From positions 1-56,652 of the forward strand of contig NZ_JABEQH010000023.1 of NCBI RefSeq assembly GCF_014174305.1: a stretch of 56,652 nt of DNA, in the 5' to 3' direction. Numbering within the stretch: the first letter of the stretch is position 1; each line of letters starts with the position of its first letter. Shown here one piece after another: positions 8,363 through 17,329 of this stretch. The stretch is from Gluconacetobacter johannae. Lineage in GTDB: Bacteria > Pseudomonadota > Alphaproteobacteria > Acetobacterales > Acetobacteraceae. The notes under the pieces were generated by a model. It had not been told where the DNA came from, made no database searches, and saw only the letters and a program-made list of their open reading frames with translations. A program made the position numbers and the translations under genes.

Positions 8363-10477
8363 ATGGAGAAGTCCGTGCGCGGCGTAGATATCTCGATCAT
8401 TCTGAACGTCCATAAGGAACAGGACCTGTTCTATCCGGCCATCCGTTCGATCGAAGAGACCGTCGACCACGCCCGTCTGTTCAATATCGAATGTGAACTT
8501 GTCATTGTCCTCGACGCTCCGGACGAGAGGACCGCATCCATCGTGCGTGATTACGATTTTTCGACCTTCGGCCGCGTCGTGGTCGAGACTGTCGCCCTGC
8601 GTTCGCTGGGGCTGTCGCGCAACCGTGGCATCGACCTGGCCCGTGGCCATTATATAGCCACCGCCGACGCGGACGACCTGCTGTCGTATAACTATCTCCA
8701 TACCATGTACATGGCCCTTCATGCGTCGCCCGAAAAGGCCGCCGTCTTTCCCGAATATTATCAGGCTTTCGGGGGACAAAACTATGTCTGCCGCCTTTAC
8801 CCCCTGAAAAAGACGGGAGTCCGGCGCCTGGCCGGAAGCCACACTTACGTCTCCCGCCTGATGGCGCGCCGCGCGGACCTGAAGCGGATCAGATATCGCG
8901 ATTGTTCGTCGCACCGGCTTTATGCCTACGAAGACTACGACCTCAACCTGCGGCTGGTCGCGGACGGGTTCGACCTGCTGATTGCCCGCGACGTCGTCGT
9001 GTTCTATCGCCAGCACGACAGAAGCATCATGGCGTCACTGGGAGCGCCCGACAGATATATCGCGAACAATTCCGATTTTTTCGCTCCGGACATTTTCGCA
9101 AGGCTCATCGAAAAAGAAGATAGCGCGCAGGTCATATCCCAGATGCATCTGGATTTCGGCGACGACTGTCGAGAGTCATCCTATATTCAAAATCTTATTT
9201 CCCAAGCCAACAAAATCGAACCCGAGGTCCAGCCGCGCTCCCTGCGTGAGGCGACGTTCTTTACGAACGTCGGACAATCGGAAGCGTTCGGAAAGGCATT
9301 TTGGAATATTTTCCGACATTTAAAGGGAACGGATTATACAGACGTATTTTTCATGCCCTTCCTTTCCAAGGGCGGGGGCGAAAAATACATCATGCATTTC
9401 GTCCAGACGGCCATGCGCGACTATGGGCGATCCTGCCTCATACTCCTCGGCGAGCATCTGGATGCCGGCAAGCCTCGCCTTGACGTTCCGGACGGTATCG
9501 ACATCATCGACCTGCACGCTCTCCTGGGCACGGAGCAGGCGGACAAAATACCCGAACTGGCATTGCGCGTCGTTGAAAATGTCGCGCCCAACGCCAATCT
9601 GTTCATGAAAGCATGTCCTTTTTCAAATGCGTTCATGCAAAAATTTTCGTACGGCCTGACCCGTCACGCCATAATGTATTTTTACTTTTGTTCCTCCTAC
9701 TACATGTTCAACGGTACGCTTTATGAAGATGGATGGGATTACCGCTTCCTGTCCGATCATTCCAATGTCGTCACCTGCGTGATCTCCGATCATGAGGCGA
9801 ACCTGAAGGAACTGGATTGCCGCATCCCGTCGTACAAAGACCGGACGTTTCTTCTTTATACCCACAGCGGGATCACCAGGCCTTCGTCAAATTACGGGGC
9901 CGGAAAAAAACGCCTGGTCTGGGCCTCGCGTCTCGATCTGCAGAAGCGTCCCTCGTTGCTGTGCGCCATTGCAACCGAACTCGCGGCCCTCGGGGAAACG
10001 GTTGAAATTCATGTCTATGGGGATTCGATCCTCAATCACTTCGACCCGGCCTGCTTCGATGGGCACCCGAACCTGGCCTATAGAGGCTCGTTCAACGGAC
10101 TGGACAGCATACCGTTTGAAGAAAACGACGCCTTTTTATACACCTCTCTTTTCGACGGGCTTCCCAATGTTCTTCTTGAAGCGGCGGACATGCGTATTCC
10201 GATCATTTCGGTGGATGTCGGCGGCGTGTCGGAACTGATCGACGACGACAGCGCCTTCGTCGTTCGGAAGACCACCGACGATCGCGAGCTTGTCTTGCGG
10301 TATATCGAAAAAATCCGCTGCTTTCTCGCATCGACATCGGCCGAGATCCTGAAAAAGACAGGCCGCCTGCATGACCGGATGAAGGCGCAGCATGGCGTCG
10401 AAAGATACAGACAAAATGTTGGCGCATTCTACGCCATGCTGGCCGGGAATGCACAGGAAGGAGACCTGACGACATGA
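8363..10477 (+). CDS. Bifunctional glycosyltransferase: GT2 domain fused to GT-B (GT4-like) domain
   Basis: 704 aa. Residues about 5-230 are a family 2 GT-A domain (DISIILNVHKEQ at the start, acidic ADADD near residue 110 for metal and nucleotide-sugar binding). After a linker, about residues 320-690 look like a GT-B enzyme: GGGEK in the N-terminal half, and in the C-terminal half RLVWASRLDLQKRP and the nucleotide-sugar site LPNVLLEAADMRIPIISVDVGG. The protein probably adds two sugars to an exported polysaccharide. ATG 8363 has ACAGGA directly against it, while an in-frame GTG at 8375 has GGAGAA four bases upstream, so the real start may be 8375. It overlaps the next gene by four bases (ATGA). 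Base composition is less GC-rich than in the neighbours, suggesting transfer. Confidence 0.85.
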   Translation: MEKSVRGVDISIILNVHKEQDLFYPAIRSIEETVDHARLFNIECELVIVLDAPDERTASIVRDYDFSTFGRVVVETVALRSLGLSRNRGIDLARGHYIATADADDLLSYNYLHTMYMALHASPEKAAVFPEYYQAFGGQNYVCRLYPLKKTGVRRLAGSHTYVSRLMARRADLKRIRYRDCSSHRLYAYEDYDLNLRLVADGFDLLIARDVVVFYRQHDRSIMASLGAPDRYIANNSDFFAPDIFARLIEKEDSAQVISQMHLDFGDDCRESSYIQNLISQANKIEPEVQPRSLREATFFTNVGQSEAFGKAFWNIFRHLKGTDYTDVFFMPFLSKGGGEKYIMHFVQTAMRDYGRSCLILLGEHLDAGKPRLDVPDGIDIIDLHALLGTEQADKIPELALRVVENVAPNANLFMKACPFSNAFMQKFSYGLTRHAIMYFYFCSSYYMFNGTLYEDGWDYRFLSDHSNVVTCVISDHEANLKELDCRIPSYKDRTFLLYTHSGITRPSSNYGAGKKRLVWASRLDLQKRPSLLCAIATELAALGETVEIHVYGDSILNHFDPACFDGHPNLAYRGSFNGLDSIPFEENDAFLYTSLFDGLPNVLLEAADMRIPIISVDVGGVSELIDDDSAFVVRKTTDDRELVLRYIEKIRCFLASTSAEILKKTGRLHDRMKAQHGVERYRQNVGAFYAMLAGNAQEGDLTT

Positions 10478-11688
10478 CGTCTCATGATTATCGGGACATC
10501 AAAAACGCCATCCGGAGCGAAATCCGCGACAACGGGGCTCTCGTCGGAAGCATCGAGGCGTTTGCGGCAAAAAACGCCGCCTTCTACCCCGGCTATGGCA
10601 ATCTGGGCGATGCCCTGATCGCCGTGGGCACATTCGACCTGTTCGACGACCTTGGCTGGACGCCCTCCATCGTGCGGGGACGACAGGGCGATGTCTTTGA
10701 AGGGCATAGCCACATCGTGTTCGGCGGCGGGGGCGGCTGGGTCAGGGGATTGTGGGAAACCTATGCCGAAGCCGTTCTGCAACATCTGCGAAAAGGCGGA
10801 GAGATCCTGTTTCTGCCTTCCAGTTTTTCGGGGTTTGGGTCGGAATTTGTCCCGTTTTCCGATCAGGTGACCATCTTCTGCCGTGAGCGGCGGAGCGTCG
10901 ATCTGCTGCTGGAGCAGGGGGTTCCGCCGGAGCGTATCTTTCTATCCCACGACATGGCCTTCTATACCAGGGACACGCATTTCGCCGACCTGGACAGGGT
11001 GGGCCAGTATCCCTGCCTGAACATCCTGCGCGCCGACGAAGAATCCACACGCAGGACCCGACCGCGAGACTCCGTCGATCTTCCCCTTTTGTTCAACGAT
11101 ATTCAATGGGACTCATTGGAACACTGCCTTCCGCCTCTCCGTTCCGTCGCGGGGCTCCTGACCCAGTTCGCCAGCGTCAGGACCGACCGGCTGCATATGA
11201 CCATCCTAGCCTGCCTGCTGGGGCGGACAGTGGAAATGGAAGGAAACTCCTACTTCAAGAACCGCGCGGTTTTTGACTATTCGATATGCCGCTTTCCGCA
11301 GGCCTCCTTCCGGGACCGCGAGCGGGAGATCCGGCCTGAGGAACAGGGCGAGCAGGCCCGGACGCGGCTTCTGCGCGACACAATTCGCCGATTGAGCCTG
11401 GACCGGCAGGCGGAGCGGGAAAAGCTTGGTGGCGTGTTGCGCCAGAACGACATGCTGGTTCGTGCCGGCGAGGAACTGCGAGGGCAAATGCGCGCGCAAC
11501 TGCGCGATGCCGCCCAGGAGAAAGACCGCCTGCTTCGCGCGATCGAACATCTGGAGGAAATGTCCCTCGAATTCGACGAAATGAAAAAATCAAAATTCAA
11601 TCGCCTGAAAGAGCACTACTATACGCTGCTCGAAGTTCCTGGAATCGGTCGTTCATTGAGGACGATACGCAACAGTATTCTGCGCTAG
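10474..11688 (+). CDS. Polysaccharide pyruvyl transferase family protein with C-terminal coiled coil
   Basis: 404 aa, translationally coupled to the glycosyltransferase by an ATGA overlap. The first 280 residues match the pyruvyl transferase fold (GYGNLGDALI near residue 40, the glycine run GGGGGW, LPSSFSGFG, and RTDRLHMTILACLLG before the end of the domain). Such enzymes put a pyruvate ketal on exopolysaccharide sugars. About residues 280-385 are highly charged with heptad character (RDREREIRPEEQGEQ, LRGQMRAQLRDAAQEKDR), a probable coiled coil not usual for the family, perhaps for oligomerisation or attachment to the glycosyltransferase complex. Together the two genes look like a small exopolysaccharide-modification unit. 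Confidence 0.82.
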   Translation: MTSHDYRDIKNAIRSEIRDNGALVGSIEAFAAKNAAFYPGYGNLGDALIAVGTFDLFDDLGWTPSIVRGRQGDVFEGHSHIVFGGGGGWVRGLWETYAEAVLQHLRKGGEILFLPSSFSGFGSEFVPFSDQVTIFCRERRSVDLLLEQGVPPERIFLSHDMAFYTRDTHFADLDRVGQYPCLNILRADEESTRRTRPRDSVDLPLLFNDIQWDSLEHCLPPLRSVAGLLTQFASVRTDRLHMTILACLLGRTVEMEGNSYFKNRAVFDYSICRFPQASFRDREREIRPEEQGEQARTRLLRDTIRRLSLDRQAEREKLGGVLRQNDMLVRAGEELRGQMRAQLRDAAQEKDRLLRAIEHLEEMSLEFDEMKKSKFNRLKEHYYTLLEVPGIGRSLRTIRNSILR

Positions 11689-11694
11689 TCCGGG

Positions 11695-13038
11695 GTGGCC
11701 GTGGAGCGTCCGCCACATGTTGCAATCGTCGGCGGCGGCGCCAGTGGCGTGCTTCTGGCCTGCAACCTGGCCCGGCAGGCCAATTGCCCCGCGGTGACGC
11801 TGATCGACCCGGCGGACGAACCGGGTCCGGGGCTTGCCTACGCCACCCGGTGCCCGCGTCATCTGCTCAATGTCCGCAATGACGGCATGGGCGCCATGGC
11901 GGACGACCCGCACCATTTCCTGGCCTGGCTGCGCGCCCATGTCGATCCGCTGGCCCCGGCGGACGGCTTCACGCCCCGCGCGATCTTCGGGCATTATCTG
12001 CGTGCGCTGTATGCCGAAGCCGGACCGACCCATCTGCGCGGGCAGGTCGTCGACTATCAGCCCGAGGGCCAGGGCGGGCGTCTGACCCTGGCGGACGGGC
12101 GCCCGGTCAGGGCCGACGTCACCGTGCTCGCGACCGGGAATTTCGATCCTGCTCCGCTGGCCGCCATCGACGATGCGGTACGCGCGGCCGGCGTCTATCA
12201 TCACACGGCCTGGGACGACGCGGTGTACGGCGCGATCGGGCAGGGCGATCCGGTGGCCCTGATCGGCACCGGCCTGACCGCCGTGGATGTGGTGCTGCGC
12301 CTGCGCGACGGCGACCACCGTGGCCCGATCACGGCGGTATCCCGCCACGGCCTGCTGCCCAGCCGGCACGCCCCCTACGAGGCGGACGGGACGTCCCCGT
12401 TCCCCGATGACGTGCCGCCGACCGCGCGGGCCTATCTTCGCGCCTTTCGCGCGGCGCTGCGCCGGCATGTGCCCTGGCGCGCCATCGTCGACGGGCTGCG
12501 CCACCGGACCAACGATCTGTGGCGGGCGCTGCCCGAAACCGAGCAGCGCCGCTTCCGCCGCCATCTTCAGCGCCGCTGGGATATCATGCGGCACCGCATC
12601 GCACCGGCGATCGCCGCCGCGATCGACGCCGAACGCGCGGCGGGAACCGTGGTGATTTGGAAAGGACATCTGGACGCCGTCACGATGGAAGACGGCGCGG
12701 CCGTCGTGGCCTTACGGAGCGCGCAAGGTCCGGTGTCCGTTCGCGCGGCCCATGTCGTGAACTGCACCGGCCCCGACATGGATTATTGCCGGGTCGATTC
12801 CCCCCTGCTGCGCTCCATGCTGGCGCGGCGGGTCATCATGCCCGGGCGGCTGGGGGGCGGGCTGATCTGCGATCGCGACGGCGCGCTGGTGGATGGACAG
12901 GGGCGTGCGTCCGACCGGCTGTTCACGCTCGGCCCGGCCCGGCTGGGGGTGCTGTTCGAATCCATCGCCATTCCCGAAATTCGCCAGCAGGCGGCCGATC
13001 TGGCCGCGACCCTGGCGCGACGTCTCGCACTGCCTTGA
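11695..13038 (+). CDS. FAD/NAD(P)-binding oxidoreductase of unknown substrate
   Basis: 447 aa starting with GTG at 11695 (a second GTG follows at 11701). A Rossmann dinucleotide motif lies right at the N-terminus (VAIVGGGASGVLLA), then PGPGLAYATRCPRHLLNVRND, and a second nucleotide motif in the middle (VALIGTGLTAVDVVLRL). This is the FAD-NAD(P)-binding family (PF13454-like) whose members are poorly characterised flavoproteins. The gene starts six bases after the pyruvyl transferase gene and so may be co-transcribed, but its higher GC content resembles the rest of the genome and it may simply be the old neighbour of an inserted pair. No specific function can be assigned. Confidence 0.75.
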   Translation: MAVERPPHVAIVGGGASGVLLACNLARQANCPAVTLIDPADEPGPGLAYATRCPRHLLNVRNDGMGAMADDPHHFLAWLRAHVDPLAPADGFTPRAIFGHYLRALYAEAGPTHLRGQVVDYQPEGQGGRLTLADGRPVRADVTVLATGNFDPAPLAAIDDAVRAAGVYHHTAWDDAVYGAIGQGDPVALIGTGLTAVDVVLRLRDGDHRGPITAVSRHGLLPSRHAPYEADGTSPFPDDVPPTARAYLRAFRAALRRHVPWRAIVDGLRHRTNDLWRALPETEQRRFRRHLQRRWDIMRHRIAPAIAAAIDAERAAGTVVIWKGHLDAVTMEDGAAVVALRSAQGPVSVRAAHVVNCTGPDMDYCRVDSPLLRSMLARRVIMPGRLGGGLICDRDGALVDGQGRASDRLFTLGPARLGVLFESIAIPEIRQQAADLAATLARRLALP

Positions 13039-13051
13039 AACCGCCGGCCCA

Positions 13052-13789
13052 TCACGAATCATAGATCCCCACGAAGCGGGCATAGGCGTTTTCCAGATGC
13101 GTACGCATCGCCGCCGCGACGGCGTCGGGGTCGCGGGCGTGGAAGGCCTCGATGATGCGGGCATGTTCCACCAGCGCGTCCGTCGTGACCCGCGCGGACA
13201 GCCGCAGGCGGAACAGGCGCACATGGACGGCCTGCCGCACCAGGATGTCATGGTACAGTTCGTTCTGGCTGGCCTTCGCGATGGCCGCGTGGAAGCGGGT
13301 GTCTTCCTCGGCGAAACGGTTATAGGCCACCTGCGTGTCCGTGCTGAAGCGCTGGCCCATGCTGTCGGCGATGGCGGCGATGGCGTCGCGTTCGTCGTCG
13401 GACATCAGCACGGCGGCCTTGGCGGCGGCGGCGGGTTCGATCAGCAGGCGCAGTTCCGCCAGGTCGCTGAACTGCTTGCGCGTCAGTTGCGGGGCCGCCC
13501 GGTATCCCGACAGATGCACCTTGACGACCAGGCCCTGGGTTTCCAGCCGGCCCAGCGCCTCGCGGATCGGCGTCTGCGATACCTCCAGTTCGCGGACCAG
13601 GGCATCGACGCCGATGCGTTCCCCCGGCTCGATGTCCAGGGCCATCAGCCGTTTCAGCAGGATCTCGTAGACCTCGCCGGCCAGGCGGACGGGCCGGGGC
13701 AAAGGGCCGGCCGGCAGGGCCGCGGCATCCTGTCCCTCTGGCGGGGCGGACAGGGGAAACGGATCGGGTCGCGGCGGTCTCGCAAACAT
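13052..13789 (-). CDS. GntR family transcriptional regulator (FadR/FCD subfamily)
   Basis: 245 aa from the ATG at 13789; an upstream in-frame start at 13861 would run through the promoter region and is less likely. The N-terminal winged helix (about 40-100) contains GERIGVDALVRELEVSQTPIREALGRLETQGLV, typical for GntR. The C-terminal all-helical FCD effector domain (about 105-235) carries ELRLLIEPAAAAKA, RFHAAIAKAS and the His-containing HARIIEAF that bind metal and small carboxylates in this subfamily. It is divergent from the threonate/erythronate operon beginning at 13924 and most likely represses it until a sugar acid or its keto derivative is present. Its 3' end converges with the FAD protein. 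Confidence 0.88.
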   Translation of the reverse strand: MFARPPRPDPFPLSAPPEGQDAAALPAGPLPRPVRLAGEVYEILLKRLMALDIEPGERIGVDALVRELEVSQTPIREALGRLETQGLVVKVHLSGYRAAPQLTRKQFSDLAELRLLIEPAAAAKAAVLMSDDERDAIAAIADSMGQRFSTDTQVAYNRFAEEDTRFHAAIAKASQNELYHDILVRQAVHVRLFRLRLSARVTTDALVEHARIIEAFHARDPDAVAAAMRTHLENAYARFVGIYDS

Positions 13790-13825
13790 TTCTTGACATG
13801 CCCCCGTGAACTCAGCAACGTCCCC

Positions 13826-13850
13826 ATATCGTATATCCGATCGGATCGGA
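13826..13850. promoter_or_regulatory. Candidate operator in the divergent gntR / sugar-acid promoter
   Basis: The 134-base space between the divergent starts contains TATCGTATATCC followed by the perfect 12-bp palindrome ATCCGATCGGAT at 13835-13846. FCD-type GntR proteins usually bind short palindromes with a GTATA-like core, and TATCGTATA recurs upstream of the hydroxyproline genes at about 52627. The site is placed to control both directions. This is an inference from position and symmetry. Confidence 0.45.
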
Positions 13851-13923
13851 TCTGCGAACACAAAAAGAAAACAAGAAGAATGGTTGCGCCGTTATCGGGT
13901 CGTCGGATTCGGGGAAGCACCAC

Positions 13924-14868
13924 ATGAAGCACATCGCACTTGTCGGCTGTGGCCTGGTCGGGGGCTCGTGGGCCCTGGTGTTCGGCCGGGCAGGCTTCGA
14001 CGTCACGCTGTACGATCCCTCCCCCGCCGCCGTGCGGACCGCGCTGGACGTGGCGCGCGATGCCGCGGAGACGCTGGCCCGGCAGGACCTGCTGCATGCC
14101 GAGCGTGTCGAGGACGTGCTGGCGCGCCTGCACGCCGCCCCGTCACTGGCCGAGGCGGTGCGGGATGCCGACTATATCCAGGAAAGCGCGCCCGAACGCC
14201 TGGCGGTGAAGCAGGAACTCTATCGCGACCTGGCCGTGGCGGCGCGGCCCGACGCGGTGATCGCCAGCTCCACCTCGGGGCTGCCGGCGTCCGCCTTCAC
14301 GGCCGGGATCGCGGGCCGGTCGCGCTGCGTCGTCGCGCATCCGATCAACCCGCCACACCTGATCCCGCTGGTCGAGATCATTCCCGCCCCCTGGACCGAT
14401 CCATCGGTCGTGGCGCGCACCCACGCCCTGATGCGGGCGGTGGGCCAGGTCCCCATCCAGCTCAGCCGCGAAATCCCCGGCTTCGTGGTCAACCGCCTGC
14501 AAAGCGCCGTGCTGGCCGAGGGTTTTCGCCTGGTCGAGGACGGAATCTGCTCGCCCGACGACGTGGATGCCGCGATGTCGGACGGGCTGGGGCTGCGCTG
14601 GTTCTTCATGGGCCCGTTCGAGACCATCGACCTGAACGCCCAGGGCGGGATCGCCGATTACTGCCGCAAGCTGGGCCCGATGTACTACGATCTGGCGCGC
14701 GAACAGGCCGATCCGCGCCCCTGGGGCGAGGCGCTGGTCGCCCGCGTCGAGGCGGCGCGGCGCGGCAGGACGCCGGCCGCGGAGCTGGACGCGCGCAAGG
14801 CGTGGCGCGACCGGTGCCTGGCCCGGCTGGTGCGCGCCAAGAGGGAGATTGTGCAGGATCAGGAGTGA
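13924..14868 (+). CDS. CRYL1-like L-gulonate/3-hydroxyacid dehydrogenase
   Basis: 314 aa NAD-dependent enzyme of the 3-hydroxyacyl-CoA dehydrogenase superfamily. The N-terminal NAD motif GCGLVGGSWALVFGRAGF, then ASSTSG, the catalytic-region VAHPINPPHLIPLVE, and GFVVNRLQSAVLAEG with DGLGLRW and WRDRCLARL near the end all match lambda-crystallin (CRYL1), which oxidises L-gulonate at C3. It is the first gene of the run divergent from the GntR regulator and precedes a transporter and the ltnD-otnK-otnC-otnI set, so it probably oxidises a sugar acid or hydroxyacid rather than an acyl-CoA. The true substrate could be L-gulonate, a tetronate or carnitine-like hydroxyacid. Followed by a dispersed repeat before the next gene. 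Confidence 0.82.
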   Translation: MKHIALVGCGLVGGSWALVFGRAGFDVTLYDPSPAAVRTALDVARDAAETLARQDLLHAERVEDVLARLHAAPSLAEAVRDADYIQESAPERLAVKQELYRDLAVAARPDAVIASSTSGLPASAFTAGIAGRSRCVVAHPINPPHLIPLVEIIPAPWTDPSVVARTHALMRAVGQVPIQLSREIPGFVVNRLQSAVLAEGFRLVEDGICSPDDVDAAMSDGLGLRWFFMGPFETIDLNAQGGIADYCRKLGPMYYDLAREQADPRPWGEALVARVEAARRGRTPAAELDARKAWRDRCLARLVRAKREIVQDQE

Positions 14869-14872
14869 TGAG

Positions 14873-14918
14873 TCGGGCTTCGCCCGAGCCCACCAGGGCC
14901 TGAAGCCCTGGCCCCCGT
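14873..14918 (+). repeat. Dispersed composite palindromic repeat, copy A (short form)
   Basis: Reads GGGCTTCGCCC, then the spacer GAGCCCACC, then AGGGCCTGAAGCCCT and GGCCCCCG. Two small hairpins are joined by a conserved spacer, as in the other copies. It starts a few bases after the stop of the CRYL1-like gene, inside the presumed operon. Confidence 0.8.
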
Positions 14919-14997
14919 TCGATAGACTGCCTGCGCCGACGACAGACAAAAACAAGCCGCCTTCCGCGGTACAAGAACGTGTCGAAGGACTCTGGAC

Positions 14998-16356
14998 ATG
15001 AACGATCTGACGATGTCACGCGGCGCCGGCATCGGCGCCCCACCCCTTTCCGATGCCGGCGCGGAGGTGCAGCGCATGGCGCAGGCGCCCGATGCCCGGC
15101 GGCAACGGCGCCGGGCATCGGTCGGCAGCCTGATCGGCACCACCATCGAATGGTATGAATATTACATCTACGGCGCTACGGCGGCCCTGGTGTTCCCGCA
15201 TCTGTTCTTTCCCAGCCACAACCGGCTGGTGTCGCTGATGCTGTCCTTCGCCTCGTTCGGCGTCGCATTCCTCATCCGCCCGATCGGGGCGGCGGTCTTC
15301 GGGCATTTCGGCGACCGGGTGGGCCGCAAGACCACCCTGATCGTCACCCTGACCCTCAGCGGCCTGGCCACCTTCCTGATCGGCATCCTTCCGTCCTACG
15401 ACCGGATCGGCCTGTGGGCGCCGGCGCTGCTGGTGACGCTGCGGGTCGTCCAGGGCTTCGGCGTCGGCGGGGAATGGGGCGGGGCGGCGCTGATGTCGCT
15501 GGAATGGGGCGAGCAGGACCGGCGGGGGGCCGCCGGGGCATGGCCGCAGGTCGGCACCTCGATCGGGCTGATCCTGTCCACGTCGGCGGTGATGGGCGCC
15601 AGCCTGCTGACCGGCCCCGATTTCCTGGTGGGCGGGTGGCGCATTCCGTTCCTGCTGTCCGGGATACTGGTCATCGTCGGCCTGCTGGTGCGGCTGTCGA
15701 TCCGCGAGACGCCGTCGTTCGCCCAGGCCCTGCGGGAGAAGCGGATCGAGGCCAGCCCGGTGGGCACGGTGCTGCGCGGGTACTGGCGCGAAATCATCAT
15801 GATCGCGTTCCTGCGTATGTCCGAACAGATGCCGTTTTATATCTTCACCGCCTTCATCTTCGATTATGCCACCACCACCGCCCATGTCACCCGCACCTTC
15901 GTGCTGTCGGCGACGCTGGTCGCGGCGGTGATCGACATGATCCTGCTGCCGGTCTGCGCCGTGGCCGCCGATCGCATCGGCCGGCGAAGGATGTATTATA
16001 TCGGCTGCGCCGTACTGGTGCTGATGGCCTTTCCGTATTTCCGGATCCTGAATTCCGGCAATACCATGCTGATCTTCATCGCCATCGCGCTGTCGCTGCT
16101 GCCGCATGCGTTGCAGTACGGGGCGCAGGCGTCGCTGATTTCCGAGCAGTTTCCAGTGAATATCCGATATTCGGGCGCGGGGCTGGGCTACCAGATGTCC
16201 TCGCTGGTCGCGGGCGGCCCGGCGCCGCTGGTTGCGGCGGTTCTGCTGGCCTGGTCGGGCAGCGGCTACGCGGTGGCGGGGTACCTGGTCTTCGGCGGGG
16301 TCGTCGCGGCGGTGGCGCTGAGCCTGATGACGGATCGCAGCAAGGCCGCGATGTAG
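14998..16356 (+). CDS. MFS transporter, metabolite:H+ symporter (MHS) family
   Basis: 452 aa, 12 predicted membrane helices. The MHS N-terminal signature is clear (SLIGTTIEWYEYYIYG), followed by the loop FGHFGDRVGRK and RVVQGFGVGGEWGG. AAGGA lies about 11 bases before the ATG at 14998. It sits within the GntR-flanked sugar-acid gene set, 43 bases ahead of ltnD, so it very probably imports L-threonate, D-erythronate or a related hydroxyacid with protons. It is distinct in subfamily from the three ACS-type transporters further on. Confidence 0.87.
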   Translation: MNDLTMSRGAGIGAPPLSDAGAEVQRMAQAPDARRQRRRASVGSLIGTTIEWYEYYIYGATAALVFPHLFFPSHNRLVSLMLSFASFGVAFLIRPIGAAVFGHFGDRVGRKTTLIVTLTLSGLATFLIGILPSYDRIGLWAPALLVTLRVVQGFGVGGEWGGAALMSLEWGEQDRRGAAGAWPQVGTSIGLILSTSAVMGASLLTGPDFLVGGWRIPFLLSGILVIVGLLVRLSIRETPSFAQALREKRIEASPVGTVLRGYWREIIMIAFLRMSEQMPFYIFTAFIFDYATTTAHVTRTFVLSATLVAAVIDMILLPVCAVAADRIGRRRMYYIGCAVLVLMAFPYFRILNSGNTMLIFIAIALSLLPHALQYGAQASLISEQFPVNIRYSGAGLGYQMSSLVAGGPAPLVAAVLLAWSGSGYAVAGYLVFGGVVAAVALSLMTDRSKAAM

Positions 16357-16399
16357 GCCGCCACCTTCACCGGTCGTGAAACAGGAAGGACAGCACATC

Positions 16400-17329
16400 A
16401 TGAAACCCTCCATCGGGGTCATCGGCCTGGGCGCCATGGGGCTGGGCGTCGCGCAATCGCTGCTGCGGGCCGGATACGCCGTGCATGCCTGCGACATCCG
16501 GCCCGAGGTGCTGGCGGCTTTCGCCGCGCAGGGGGGTACGGCCAGCGCCACCCCCGCCGGCGTGGCCGAGGCGTGCGACATCGTCATCGTGCTGGTGGTG
16601 AACGCGGACCAGACCGACGCCGTGCTGTTCGGCCCCGACGGCGCGTTCGCCGCGATGCGGCCGGGCGGGCTGGTCATCGCCTGCGCGACCGTCGCCCCCG
16701 CCGCGATCGAGGCGCTGGAAACCCGGCTGCGCGCCGGGGGCGTGTGGCTGCTGGACGCGCCGATGTCGGGCGGGGCGGCGAAGGCCGCGACGGGCGAGAT
16801 GACACTGATGACCTCCGGCCCGCCCGAGGCCTACGACCGGGCGCGGGACGTGCTGCCGGCGATCGCCGGCCGGGTCTATCGCGTGGGCGACCGGGTGGGG
16901 CTGGGCACGCGGATCAAGATCATCAACCAGTTGCTGGCCGGGGTGCATATCGCCGCCGCCGCCGAGGCCATGGCGCTGGGCCTGCGCGAAGGGGCCGACC
17001 CGAAGACGGTGTACGACATCATCACCCACAGCGCCGGCAATTCCTGGATGTTCGAGAACCGCATGGCCCATGTGCTGGCCGGGGATTATACGCCGCTGTC
17101 GGCGGTCGATATCTTCGTCAAGGACCTGGGCCTGGTGCTGGACACCGCCCGCGCCGCGCGCTTTCCGCTGCCGCTGGCCTCGGCCGCGCACCAGATGTTC
17201 CTTCAGGCCGCCGCCGCCGGGCTGGGGCGCGAGGACGATTCCGCCGTCATCAAGATCTTTCCGGGCATTGCCCTGCCGGGCGCGGACCGCCCGGCCGGGA
17301 ACGGCAACGCAGGGGGAGCGGCGTCATGA
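16400..17329 (+). CDS. ltnD: L-threonate dehydrogenase
   Basis: 309 aa member of the beta-hydroxyacid dehydrogenase family. NAD motif GVIGLGAMGLGVAQSLLRAG at the N-terminus, substrate loop DAPMSGGAAKAATGEMT, and the catalytic Lys in RIKIINQLLAGVH are present. A strong AGGAAGGA precedes the ATG at 16400. LtnD oxidises L-threonate at C2 to 2-oxo-tetronate; the assignment to L-threonate rather than other hydroxyacids rests on the immediate downstream otnK, otnC and otnI, with which it overlaps by four bases (ATGA). Cytoplasmic. Confidence 0.87.
   Translation: MKPSIGVIGLGAMGLGVAQSLLRAGYAVHACDIRPEVLAAFAAQGGTASATPAGVAEACDIVIVLVVNADQTDAVLFGPDGAFAAMRPGGLVIACATVAPAAIEALETRLRAGGVWLLDAPMSGGAAKAATGEMTLMTSGPPEAYDRARDVLPAIAGRVYRVGDRVGLGTRIKIINQLLAGVHIAAAAEAMALGLREGADPKTVYDIITHSAGNSWMFENRMAHVLAGDYTPLSAVDIFVKDLGLVLDTARAARFPLPLASAAHQMFLQAAAAGLGREDDSAVIKIFPGIALPGADRPAGNGNAGGAAS

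Noticed and set aside
11695-13038. Assignment of the FAD/NAD(P)-binding protein as a polysaccharide enzyme because of its neighbours
   Set aside because: It differs in base composition from the glycosyltransferase pair, and its family has no such known role.
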